From the NCBI RefSeq assembly GCF_938039215.1, contig NZ_CALHVI010000025.1, positions 1-41,203 of the forward strand: a stretch of 41,203 nucleotides of DNA. Direction: 5' to 3'. A program made the position numbers and the translations under genes. Each line of letters opens with the position of its first letter. Positions within the stretch are counted from its first letter, which is position 1. The notes below the pieces were generated by a model. That model did no database searches, was not told where the DNA came from, and worked only from the letters and a program-made list of their open reading frames with translations. Positions 1 through 6,579 of the stretch are shown here, piece after piece. The DNA is from an uncultured Porphyromonas sp. GTDB lineage: Bacteria; Bacteroidota; Bacteroidia; Bacteroidales; Porphyromonadaceae.

Positions 1-111
1 CTTCTGGAAGCACTGCTGCACAGTGCGGTCCTGCGCTTCCTCTGCAAATGCCGTTGCACTGAGCATCAGACAGCCAAGTGCCATTGCCGCTGCGATTTTC
101 TTCATCTTCAT
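1..111 (-). CDS. Secreted protein, N-terminal fragment (runs off the window)
   Basis: Only the first 37 codons are inside the window. The reading frame begins at an ATG at 111 and encodes a Met-Lys-Met-Lys-Lys start, an Ala/Leu-rich hydrophobic core and an AFA-EE junction, which is a typical Sec signal peptide with signal peptidase I cleavage at about residue 23. The first mature residues are acidic and polar and include one cysteine (QCFQ). The rest lies beyond position 1, so no family can be assigned. It is on the same strand as groEL and downstream of a terminator-like hairpin, so it is probably transcribed separately. Confidence 0.6.
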   Translation of the reverse strand, partial: MKMKKIAAAMALGCLMLSATAFAEEAQDRTVQQCFQK

Positions 112-155
112 CACAATCCCACCCTTAAACAGAAAAGAACTGTACGGAAAGTATA

Positions 156-185
156 AACTCCCTTATGAGGCATCACAAGGGAGTT
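156..185 (-). terminator. Rho-independent-type terminator after groEL
   Basis: Two perfect 9-bp arms (AACTCCCTT at 156-164 and AAGGGAGTT at 177-185) flank a 12-nt loop. Read on the minus strand, the stem is followed by TTATAC and preceded by an A-rich stretch. It lies about 35 bp beyond the groEL stop, as expected for the end of the groES-groEL transcript. Confidence 0.7.
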
Positions 186-219
186 CACTTTTACAAATAA
201 GGTTTGATGGGCTGACGCC

Positions 220-1857
220 TTACATCATGCCGCCCATACCGCCCATGCCGGGAGCCATGGCGGGCATAGCAGGAGTATCTTCCTTCTTCTCGGCGATGAC
301 GCATTCGGTCGTGAGGAACATACCAGCGATAGAAGCAGCATTCTCGAGGGCAACACGAGTGACCTTCGCTGGGTCGATGACACCAGAGACATAGAGGTTC
401 TCGAACTGATCCAGACGTGCGTTGTAGCCGAAGTCGCCTTCACCATCCTTCACACGCTGTACGATGACGGCACCTTCCTTGCCAGCGTTGGCCACGATCT
501 GACGGAGAGGCTCTTCGACAGCACGGCGGATGATCTCGATACCGGTCGTCTCATCGTCGTTCTCACCGACAAGGCCATCGAGGGCACGGACAGCACGCAG
601 GAGTGCCGTACCACCACCAGGGACGGTACCTTCTTCGACAGCAGCACGCGTAGCGCTGAGAGCGTCATCGACACGATCCTTCTTCTCCTTCATCTCTACT
701 TCGCTAGGCGCACCTACGTAGAGGACGGCTACCCCGCCAGAGAGCTTCGCCAGGCGTTCCTGGAGCTTCTCACGATCGTAGTCTGAGGTGGTGTTGGCGA
801 TCTGAGCCTTGATCTGAGCGGCACGCTCACGGATGGCTTCCTTGTCGCCAGCACCGCCGACGATGGTCGTGTTGTCCTTGTCTACGGTGATCTTCTCAGC
901 CTTACCAAGCATGTCGAGGGTCACAGCGTCGATCTTCAGACCCGTCTCTTCGCTGATGACGACCCCATCGGTGAGGATAGCGATGTCCTGCAGCATAGCC
1001 TTACGGCGATCACCGAAGCCTGGAGCCTTGACGGCGCAGACCTTCAGACCACCACGCAGGCGGTTGACGACGAGGGTAGCCAGAGCTTCGCTGTCGATGT
1101 CCTCGGCGATGATCAGAAGGGGACGGCCCGTCTGGACGGTCTGCTCGAGGATAGGAAGGATCTCCTTGAGGGTAGAGATCTTCTTGTCGTAGATGAGGAT
1201 ATAGGGGTTCTCCAGCTGTGCCTCCATCTTCTCCGAGTTGGTCACGAAGTAAGGAGAGATATAGCCACGGTCGAACTGCATCCCTTCGACGACTTCGACG
1301 GTCGTCTCGATGCCCTTAGCTTCTTCGACGGTGATCACACCTTCCTTATTGACCTTGCGCATAGCTTCGGCGATGAGCTGACCGATCTGTTCGTCACCAT
1401 TGGCCGAGATCTTTGCTACGTGTTCGATCTTCTCGAAGTTGTCACCGATCTCCTGAGCCATGGAGCGGATCTCAGCGACGATCTTAGCGACAGCCTTGTC
1501 GATACCACGCTTGAGATCCATAGGGTTAGCCCCAGCGGTGACGTTCTTCAGACCGACACCGATGATGCTCTGAGCGAGGATCGTTGCGGTGGTCGTACCG
1601 TCACCTGCGTCGTCGTTGGTCTTGGAGGCTACCTCCTTGACGAGCTGAGCGCCCATGTTCTCGAAGGGGTCTTCGAGCTCGATCTCCTTAGCGACAGATA
1701 CACCGTCCTTAGTGATGTGGGGTGCTCCGTAGGTCTTGCCGAGGATGACATTGCGCCCCTTAGGACCGAGGGTGACCTTGACGGCGTTGGCTAGTGCATC
1801 TACGCCACGCTTGAGGCTATCACGTGCCTCTATATCGAACTTGATTTCTTTTGCCAT
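220..1857 (-). CDS. groEL: Chaperonin GroEL (Hsp60)
   Basis: The 545-residue protein is the 60-kDa chaperonin subunit, which forms the double-ring ATP-dependent folding chamber in the cytoplasm with GroES as lid. It is full length: MAKEIKFD start, nucleotide-binding GPKGRNV (about 31-37) and the catalytic GDGTTT (about 85-90), and the flexible Gly/Met tail ending GGMGGMM. It is the last gene of the groES-groEL transcript and is followed by a hairpin terminator. A small ORF sits between groES and groEL; its stop is 15 bp before the groEL ATG, so groEL may be translated by coupling or reinitiation. No CIRCE element (TTAGCACTC-N9-GAGTGCTAA) was seen upstream of the operon, so HrcA control is not supported by the sequence. 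Confidence 0.99.
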   Translation of the reverse strand: MAKEIKFDIEARDSLKRGVDALANAVKVTLGPKGRNVILGKTYGAPHITKDGVSVAKEIELEDPFENMGAQLVKEVASKTNDDAGDGTTTATILAQSIIGVGLKNVTAGANPMDLKRGIDKAVAKIVAEIRSMAQEIGDNFEKIEHVAKISANGDEQIGQLIAEAMRKVNKEGVITVEEAKGIETTVEVVEGMQFDRGYISPYFVTNSEKMEAQLENPYILIYDKKISTLKEILPILEQTVQTGRPLLIIAEDIDSEALATLVVNRLRGGLKVCAVKAPGFGDRRKAMLQDIAILTDGVVISEETGLKIDAVTLDMLGKAEKITVDKDNTTIVGGAGDKEAIRERAAQIKAQIANTTSDYDREKLQERLAKLSGGVAVLYVGAPSEVEMKEKKDRVDDALSATRAAVEEGTVPGGGTALLRAVRALDGLVGENDDETTGIEIIRRAVEEPLRQIVANAGKEGAVIVQRVKDGEGDFGYNARLDQFENLYVSGVIDPAKVTRVALENAASIAGMFLTTECVIAEKKEDTPAMPAMAPGMGGMGGMM

Positions 1858-1872
1858 GATGGATATGCTGTG

Positions 1873-1989
1873 TTACTTTTTACTTGGTGAAGAAGGATTA
1901 TTGGTGCGACTCCCGCCACTGGGATTACCAGTGCGAGAGGGCCATCCAGAAGCAGGGTTGGTCGCCCCTGGTTTAGGTTGCGTTGCCAT
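1873..1989 (-). CDS. Candidate 38-residue Pro/Ser/Gly/Asn-rich small protein inside groESL
   Basis: An ATG at 1989 opens a 38-codon frame that ends in TAA at 1873-1875. It starts 17 bp after the groES stop and ends 15 bp before the groEL ATG, so it fills the intercistronic gap almost exactly. The predicted product has no hydrophobic segment. It is basic at the end (SKK), with one Trp, no Cys, and an irregular NPxSG-like repeat (NPASG, NPSGG, NPSSP), which suggests an intrinsically disordered peptide. It resembles no family I know. It could be a translated micro-protein of the heat-shock operon, a leader that couples groEL translation, or a chance frame. Spacing is the main argument for it, since codon statistics on 38 codons are weak. 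Confidence 0.45.
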   Translation of the reverse strand: MATQPKPGATNPASGWPSRTGNPSGGSRTNNPSSPSKK

Positions 1990-2006
1990 GATCGTTACGG
2001 ATGAAG

Positions 2007-2276
2007 CTAGAGTGTCGCGAGTACGTCAGACTGACGCATGATGAGGTACTTCTCGCCTTCGTGCTCGATCTCTGTGCCAGCGTACTTACCGTAGAGGACG
2101 ACATCGCCTGCCTTGAGGACCATCTCTTCGTCCTTGGTACCACCACCGACGGCGATGACTTCGCCACGTAGGGGCTTTTCCTTAGCTGAATCGGGGATGA
2201 TGATCCCGCTCACAGTCTTCTCTTCTTGGGCAGCGGGGCGTACGAGGACGCGGTCTGCTAGAGGCTTGATACTCAT
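2007..2276 (-). CDS. groES: Co-chaperonin GroES (Hsp10)
   Basis: The 89-residue protein is the heptameric lid of the GroEL chamber. It begins MSIKPLADRVLVRP and contains the mobile loop region EEKTVSGIIIPDSAKEKP (about 19-36), the GEVIAVG strand, and GDVVLYGKYAGTEIEHEGEKYLIM, all hallmarks of GroES. The frame is open 35 codons further upstream, but the start at 2276 is chosen because it matches the family N-terminus exactly and the upstream extension has no similarity to GroES. It is first in the operon ahead of the small ORF and groEL. A 17-bp palindrome lies 55 bp upstream. Confidence 0.98.
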   Translation of the reverse strand: MSIKPLADRVLVRPAAQEEKTVSGIIIPDSAKEKPLRGEVIAVGGGTKDEEMVLKAGDVVLYGKYAGTEIEHEGEKYLIMRQSDVLATL

Positions 2277-2330
2277 GATCTGAATGTTTATTCTGTTGTT
2301 GATATGATCTTGTTTGAGGGTGTACAAGCT

Positions 2331-2347
2331 TAGGCGCAGTGCGCCTA
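2331..2347. promoter_or_regulatory. 17-bp perfect palindrome upstream of groES
   Basis: TAGGCGCA-G-TGCGCCTA has perfect 8-bp arms around a single central base. It is 55-71 bp upstream of the groES ATG, a suitable place for an operator. It is not CIRCE. No TAnnTTTG box was found next to it, and a transcribed leader hairpin is the alternative reading. Confidence 0.45.
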
Positions 2348-2496
2348 GCCGACGCTGTTCTTTCTGCAAGGAGTGTGCCAAGGAGCAGGGAGCAGGCTTT
2401 TGGGATAAGTTCTGTCATTCTGTCACGTGGCAAGGGGCTTTTTATCCCCCTTCTGGGGAAGGTGCTTGGGGCACCCTTCAGACGACCCCAAATAAA

Positions 2497-2588
2497 ACCT
2501 ACGGTAGGTCGTCGATGCGACCCACGGTAGGTCGGTCGGACGACCCACAGTAGGTTTTTTCGGCGACCTACCGTAGGTTTCTTTTTGC
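2497..2588. repeat. Four tandem 23-bp units, each with a 13-bp palindrome
   Basis: The palindrome ACC(T/C)AC-N-GTAGGT occurs at 2497, 2520, 2543 and 2566, exactly 23 bp apart (cores ACCTACGGTAGGT, ACCCACGGTAGGT, ACCCACAGTAGGT, ACCTACCGTAGGT). The 10 bp between cores are less conserved but also tend to be self-complementary (GGTCG...CGACC across units 1-2 and 2-3). The period is about 2.2 helical turns. The units are too short and the spacers too similar for CRISPR. Function unknown; candidates are a protein-binding array or a hairpin-forming intergenic repeat. Confidence 0.9.
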
Positions 2589-2796
2589 CCCCTCAAGAGG
2601 GCGCTTTCTATCAGGGCTAGTGAAGGGTGGGGAGAGTGCCAAAGATTAGTCCCTCAGTGAGGGGGTGAAATGGAGGTTTGGGGAGGGGGAAGAAGGAGGC
2701 CGTCTGACAGGGTGGCTTGGCGGGATGCGCTCTACCTTATTATATACTTGCTCGGCTCGTGGCTTGGCTTTCGCCCAGTCTCTCCCCCGCTTTTCG

Positions 2797-2804
2797 TATC
2801 TTTG
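2797..2804 (+). promoter_or_regulatory. Bacteroidota -7 box for the proS operon
   Basis: TATCTTTG matches the Bacteroidota consensus TAnnTTTG perfectly and lies 37 bp before the proS ATG. No -33 TTG was found at the usual spacing. Confidence 0.6.
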
Positions 2805-2840
2805 TGGCTCATGGTCTAGATATAAAGAACTTAATCATAT

Positions 2841-4319
2841 ATGGCAAAAGAACTCAAGGAACTTACCCCTCGCCACGTCGACTATTCGCAGTGGTATCAG
2901 GATCTCGTCATCAAGGCCGATCTAGCCGAAAGCGCAGCGGTGCGTGGCTGTATGGTCATCAAGCCCTATGGCTATGCGATCTGGGAGCGCATGCAGCGTC
3001 AGCTCGATGATATGTTTAAGGAGACAGGGCACTACAATGCATACTTCCCCCTCTTCATCCCCAAGAGCTTCCTCAGCAAGGAGGCCGACCACGTAGAGGG
3101 CTTCGCTAAGGAATGTGCTGTCGTCACGCACTACCGTCTCAAGACGAGCCCCGATGGCGGTGTCGTCGTAGACCCCGAGGCTAAGCTTGAGGAAGAGCTC
3201 ATCGTCCGCCCGACCTCCGAGACCATCATCTGGAATACCTACCGTGGCTGGATCCAGTCCTACCGAGATCTGCCTATCCTCTGCAATCAGTGGGCGAACG
3301 TGGTCCGCTGGGAGATGCGTACCCGCCTCTTCCTCCGCACGGCAGAGTTCCTCTGGCAGGAAGGTCATACGGCTCACGCTACCCGTGAGGAGGCCGAAGA
3401 AGAAGCCGTTCGCATGGTGCATGTCTATGAGGACTTCGCTCGCAACTATATGGCCGTACCCGTACATGTCGGTGTGAAGAGTGCCAACGAGCGCTTCGCC
3501 GGCGCCGTAGAGACCTATACCATCGAGGCGCTGATGCAGGATGGTAAGGCGCTACAGAGTGGTACGTCTCACTTCCTCGGGCAGAACTTTGCCAAGGCCT
3601 TTGATGTCCTCTTTACCAACAAGGAGGGTCAGCAGGAATATGTTTGGGCTTCCTCTTGGGGGGTATCGACCCGTCTGATGGGTGCCCTCATCATGAGCCA
3701 CTCCGATGACAACGGGCTTGTCCTGCCTCCTAAGCTCGCTCCTCATCAGGTCGTCATCATCCCCATCTACAAGAGCCTCGAGCAGCGTGACGAGATCACC
3801 CGCCACGTAGAGCCTCTCATCGCTGAGCTGAAGAAGCGTGGCATCCGTGTGTGCTATGACGATGCGGACAACAAGAAGCCCGGATGGAAGTTCTCCGAGT
3901 ACGAACTCAAGGGTGTACCCGTCCGCCTAGGTCTCGGTGGCCGTGACCTAGAGAATGGCACCGTCGAAGTGGCCCGCCGTGATACGCTGACCAAGGAGAC
4001 CCGCCCCTTCGAAGGCATCTGCGACTACCTCGTCGAGCTCCTCGATGAGATCCAGCAGAACATCTACCAGAAGGCGCTCGACTACCGTGCGGCACATACC
4101 ATCGAGGTAGATACCTACGAGGAATTCAAGGAGAAGATCGAAGAAGGTGGCTTCATCCTCGCTCACTGGGATGGTACTCCCGAGACCGAAGAGAAGATCA
4201 AGGCGGAGACGAAGGCTACGATCCGCTGTATCCCCCTCGACGGCGACAAGACTCCAGGCAAGTGCATGGTCACGGGCAAGCCCTCGGCACAGCGTGTACT
4301 CTTCGCCCGTGCTTACTAA
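2841..4319 (+). CDS. proS: Prolyl-tRNA synthetase, archaeal/eukaryotic-type
   Basis: The 492-residue class II aminoacyl-tRNA synthetase charges tRNA-Pro with proline in the cytoplasm. Its length and lack of the large editing insertion place it in the short archaeal/eukaryote-like ProRS group common in Bacteroidota. Visible features: the dimer-interface region KPYGYAIWERMQ (41-52), RPTSETIIW (123-131), motif 2 within VVRWEMRTRLFLRT (154-167), the proline-pocket GTSHFLGQNF (241-250), motif 3 GVSTRLMGALIMSHSD (about 274-289), the anticodon-binding domain from about 300, and the family's C-terminal domain ending in a terminal Tyr. It is the first gene of a five-gene plus-strand cluster; queF follows after 28 bp. 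A -7 box lies 37 bp upstream. Confidence 0.98.
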   Translation: MAKELKELTPRHVDYSQWYQDLVIKADLAESAAVRGCMVIKPYGYAIWERMQRQLDDMFKETGHYNAYFPLFIPKSFLSKEADHVEGFAKECAVVTHYRLKTSPDGGVVVDPEAKLEEELIVRPTSETIIWNTYRGWIQSYRDLPILCNQWANVVRWEMRTRLFLRTAEFLWQEGHTAHATREEAEEEAVRMVHVYEDFARNYMAVPVHVGVKSANERFAGAVETYTIEALMQDGKALQSGTSHFLGQNFAKAFDVLFTNKEGQQEYVWASSWGVSTRLMGALIMSHSDDNGLVLPPKLAPHQVVIIPIYKSLEQRDEITRHVEPLIAELKKRGIRVCYDDADNKKPGWKFSEYELKGVPVRLGLGGRDLENGTVEVARRDTLTKETRPFEGICDYLVELLDEIQQNIYQKALDYRAAHTIEVDTYEEFKEKIEEGGFILAHWDGTPETEEKIKAETKATIRCIPLDGDKTPGKCMVTGKPSAQRVLFARAY

Positions 4320-4347
4320 TCACCCCTAGCAATAGATAGATATACCT

Positions 4348-4821
4348 ATGGCCAGCATACGTGACGGAGAGGGCGAACTCTCCCTCCTCGGATCGAAGAC
4401 CACCCAGTACAGTCAGGACTACGCTCCTGAGGTGCTGGAGGCCTTCACCAACAAGCATCAGGGCAATGACTACTGGGTGCGCTTCCACTGCCCCGAGTTC
4501 ACCAGCCTCTGCCCCATCACCGCACAGCCCGACTATGCGACGATCTACATCAACTATATCCCTGATGTGCGCATGGTCGAGAGCAAGAGTCTCAAGCTCT
4601 ATCTCTTCAGCTTCCGCAATCATGGTGCCTTCCACGAAGACTGCGTGAATATCATCATGAAGGACCTCATCGCCCTCATGGATCCTCGCTATATCGAGGT
4701 CGTGGGTGACTTCACTCCTCGAGGGGGGATCAGTATCCTGCCCTACGCTAACTACGGCCGTCCCGGCACTAAGTACGAAGAGCTCGCTGCTCAGCGTCTA
4801 GCTAACCATCCCGTACGATGA
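4348..4821 (+). CDS. queF: NADPH-dependent 7-cyano-7-deazaguanine reductase (QueF)
   Basis: QueF reduces preQ0 to preQ1 with two NADPH in queuosine biosynthesis. The 157-residue length fits the short unimodal (type I) QueF. The catalytic Cys55 lies in FTSLCPITAQPD with Asp62 just after it, the QueF motif ESKSLKLY is at 78-85, and the HED motif (FHEDCVN) is at 96-98. No other queuosine gene is present in the window. It overlaps the next gene by four bases, so the two are likely translationally coupled. Grouped with proS and tadA, it gives the operon a tRNA-modification and charging flavour. Confidence 0.97.
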   Translation: MASIRDGEGELSLLGSKTTQYSQDYAPEVLEAFTNKHQGNDYWVRFHCPEFTSLCPITAQPDYATIYINYIPDVRMVESKSLKLYLFSFRNHGAFHEDCVNIIMKDLIALMDPRYIEVVGDFTPRGGISILPYANYGRPGTKYEELAAQRLANHPVR

Positions 4822-5696
4822 GCAAGGTCCTAGCCATCATCAATCCCATCTCGGGGACAGGCTCGAAGAAGAGCATCCCTGATCTCCTAGCTCAAGCCTA
4901 TGCGCCCCTAGAGCATGAACTGCTACTGACCTATACCAAGGCAGCGGGACATGCCGAGGAGCTGGCCCGTCGAGCTGCGGACCAAGGCTATGACCATGTC
5001 ATCGCCGTGGGAGGTGATGGTACGGTCAATGAGATCGCCCGTGGACTCGTGGGCAGTGAGACGGCTCTAGCTATCATCCCCAAGGGGTCGGGCAATGGGC
5101 TGGCACGGGCGCTTGGCCTATCGATGTCTACCGACCGAGTGATCAAGCAGCTTGCCTCGGGGCGTAGGATCACCATCGACAGCTGCCTGATGAATGGTCA
5201 GCCCTTCTTCTGCACCTGTGGGATGGGCTTCGATGCAGCTGTGAGCCGCACCTTCGCAGAGGCTTCTACTCGAGGACCTATGACCTATCTGCGTACGATG
5301 ATCGATGAGTATCGAGCCTTCAAGCCCGAGACTTATCGGATCGTACTAGATGAAGGCGAGCGAGTCATCGAGACCGAAGCCTTCGTCCTCGTCGTGGCCA
5401 ATGCTTCGCAGTACGGCAATAACGCCTACATCGCTCCCGAAGCAGACCTATCGGATGCGCTGCTGGATCTAGCTATCATACGCCCCTTCCCCGTCCTCGA
5501 TGCCGCTGTCGTCCTCGGGGATCTGATGCGTGGAAAGCTAGCTGGAAACAAGTATTACTACACCAAGCGAGTACGTCACGTGCGTATCGAGCGCACCTCA
5601 TCGGGCTCCGTGCACCTCGATGGCGAACCGCTGGTGATGGATAAGACCATCGAGGTCTCGCTCCGTCCTCGCTCCCTGCAGGTCATCGTACCCTAA
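4818..5696 (+). CDS. Diacylglycerol kinase family lipid kinase (DagK/YegS-like)
   Basis: This 292-residue cytoplasmic or membrane-associated kinase carries the DAGK catalytic-domain signature: NPISGTGSKK (9-18), the nucleotide-binding VGGDGTVNEIARG (64-76) and PKGSGNGLARALG (88-100). The C-terminal beta-rich lobe contains the typical LDGEP. Family members phosphorylate diacylglycerol, sphingoid bases or phosphatidylglycerol with ATP. The exact lipid cannot be read from the sequence; Bacteroidota make sphingolipids, so a sphingosine-like substrate is possible. It overlaps queF by four bases and precedes the small RHH-like gene by 41 bp. Confidence 0.93.
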   Translation: MSKVLAIINPISGTGSKKSIPDLLAQAYAPLEHELLLTYTKAAGHAEELARRAADQGYDHVIAVGGDGTVNEIARGLVGSETALAIIPKGSGNGLARALGLSMSTDRVIKQLASGRRITIDSCLMNGQPFFCTCGMGFDAAVSRTFAEASTRGPMTYLRTMIDEYRAFKPETYRIVLDEGERVIETEAFVLVVANASQYGNNAYIAPEADLSDALLDLAIIRPFPVLDAAVVLGDLMRGKLAGNKYYYTKRVRHVRIERTSSGSVHLDGEPLVMDKTIEVSLRPRSLQVIVP

Positions 5697-5737
5697 TCCC
5701 TTTCGCCCACCTAGCTCCCATCCCCTCCGTCCCCTCC

Positions 5738-5962
5738 ATGACCAAGAAGAAGGCAAGCCCTCCATCCTCCTCTCGTCTCAAGCGTACGCACAGCCTACGC
5801 TTGACGCTCAATGAGCGGGAGTACAAGGCTATCCTAGAGCACTGTGAGTCATGTCGGATAGGCAATCGGACGGGCTGGATGCGCTCAGTCATCATGGCGG
5901 AGGTCATCCGAGAGCATGAGCTTCACTCGCCCCTGCTCTTTGACGAAGAAGAGATGCGCTGA
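5738..5962 (+). CDS. Small basic ribbon-helix-helix-like protein
   Basis: A 74-residue protein with a Lys/Ser/Pro-rich tail (1-15), then a strand-helix-helix pattern: HSLRLTLNEREYKAILEH (about 18-35), CRIGNRTGWMRSVIMAEVI (about 39-57), and an acidic C-terminus. The order is that of MobC-like or Arc-like RHH DNA-binding proteins (R-L-T-x-x-E-x, then an R-S-x-I helix). Its TGA overlaps the tadA ATG by one base (TGATG), so it is a genuine operon member. No relaxase or toxin gene is nearby, so neither a mobilisation nor an antitoxin role is supported. A small housekeeping regulator is possible but unproven. Confidence 0.75.
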   Translation: MTKKKASPPSSSRLKRTHSLRLTLNEREYKAILEHCESCRIGNRTGWMRSVIMAEVIREHELHSPLLFDEEEMR

Positions 5963-6408
5963 TGGAGCTACAGCCCTATTCAGAGACCTACTTCATGCGC
6001 CAAGCCCTAGAGGAGGCGCAGCTAGCCTTCGAGGAGGGAGAGATCCCCATCGGAGCTGTCGTCGTCTGTCGGGGACAGATCATCGCTCGAGCACACAACG
6101 AGGTCGAGCGACTCAAGGACCCTACTGCGCATGCCGAGCTCCTTGCCATCACGGCTGCTACAGAATATATGGGGGGGAAGTTCCTCTCCGACTGTCAGCT
6201 CTACGTGACCGTAGAGCCGTGCGTGATGTGTGCTGGGGCACTCTTCTGGGCACGACTAGGAGAGATCATCTACGGGGCAGGAGAGGAGAAATTTGGTTAC
6301 CGCCACTATGCTCCAGACCTCTTCCCCCGCAGGGCAAAAGTTCGAGGAGGGATCCTCGCTGAGGAGGCGGCCGAACTGATGCGTCGCTTCTTCGCTACTC
6401 GCCGATAG
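5962..6408 (+). CDS. tadA: tRNA-specific adenosine deaminase TadA
   Basis: The 148-residue zinc deaminase converts the wobble adenosine 34 of tRNA-Arg(ACG) to inosine. The cytidine/deoxycytidylate deaminase fold is shown by the zinc-binding, proton-shuttling HAE (57-59) and PCVMC (86-90). The 3' part, GALFWARLGEIIYGAGEEKFG, resembles TadA more than guanine or cytosine deaminases. It is the last gene of the proS-queF-DAGK-RHH-tadA cluster and starts inside the upstream gene's stop codon. Confidence 0.93.
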   Translation: MELQPYSETYFMRQALEEAQLAFEEGEIPIGAVVVCRGQIIARAHNEVERLKDPTAHAELLAITAATEYMGGKFLSDCQLYVTVEPCVMCAGALFWARLGEIIYGAGEEKFGYRHYAPDLFPRRAKVRGGILAEEAAELMRRFFATRR

Positions 6409-6446
6409 CGCTGTATTCCTAGCATCTGATACTACCCAATCGCACC

Positions 6447-6480
6447 TTTGTACAAATCTGGCGTACTTTATCTATCTTTA
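6447..6480 (+). promoter_or_regulatory. Probable promoter for the M16 peptidase gene
   Basis: TTTG (6447-6450) and TATCTTTA (6473-6480) are separated by 22 bp. This matches the Bacteroidota -33/-7 pattern with one mismatch in the last -7 base. Transcription would start about 90 bp before the gene. Confidence 0.45.
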
Positions 6481-6493
6481 GCGCGTCTTGAGA

Positions 6494-6533
6494 GAGGTAG
6501 TAAGGAGCTTTGCTTTAAGCCTTGAGTTACCTC
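6494..6533 (+). promoter_or_regulatory. Leader hairpin ahead of the M16 peptidase
   Basis: GAGGTA (6494-6499) pairs with TACCTC (6528-6533). Inside it, AAGG (6502-6505) pairs with CCTT around 6520-6523, with an internal loop. It would sit at the start of the predicted 5' leader. Role unknown. Confidence 0.35.
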
Positions 6534-6579
6534 CCCTCCTCCAGACACGAGTAACCTGATCACTAGACCCCATTACGTG

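Larger units (their letters stand above)
2277..2840. other. Divergent intergenic region between groES and proS
   Basis: This 564-bp stretch has no convincing gene; the short open frames across it follow the repeats and lack family features. It holds the groES-proximal palindrome (2331-2347), a short inverted repeat around 2449-2462 (CCTTC/GAAGG), a four-copy 23-bp-periodic palindromic array (2497-2588), a further hairpin in nearly the same phase (2590-2601, CCCTC-AA-GAGGG), another palindrome CCCTCA-G-TGAGGG (2651-2663) and the proS promoter box (2797-2804). Confidence 0.8.

Noticed and set aside
2314..2553. Short plus-strand frames across the groES-proS intergenic region
   Set aside because: They run over palindromes and repeats, have no family features or operon spacing, and stop before proS.
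2497..2588. CRISPR array
   Set aside because: The 23-bp period leaves only about 10 bp between palindromes, the joints are similar to each other rather than unique, and no cas genes are present.
5738..6408. Toxin-antitoxin or mobilisation module based on the RHH-like protein
   Set aside because: The neighbour is clearly TadA, with no toxin or relaxase fold in reach. The gene is part of a housekeeping operon.
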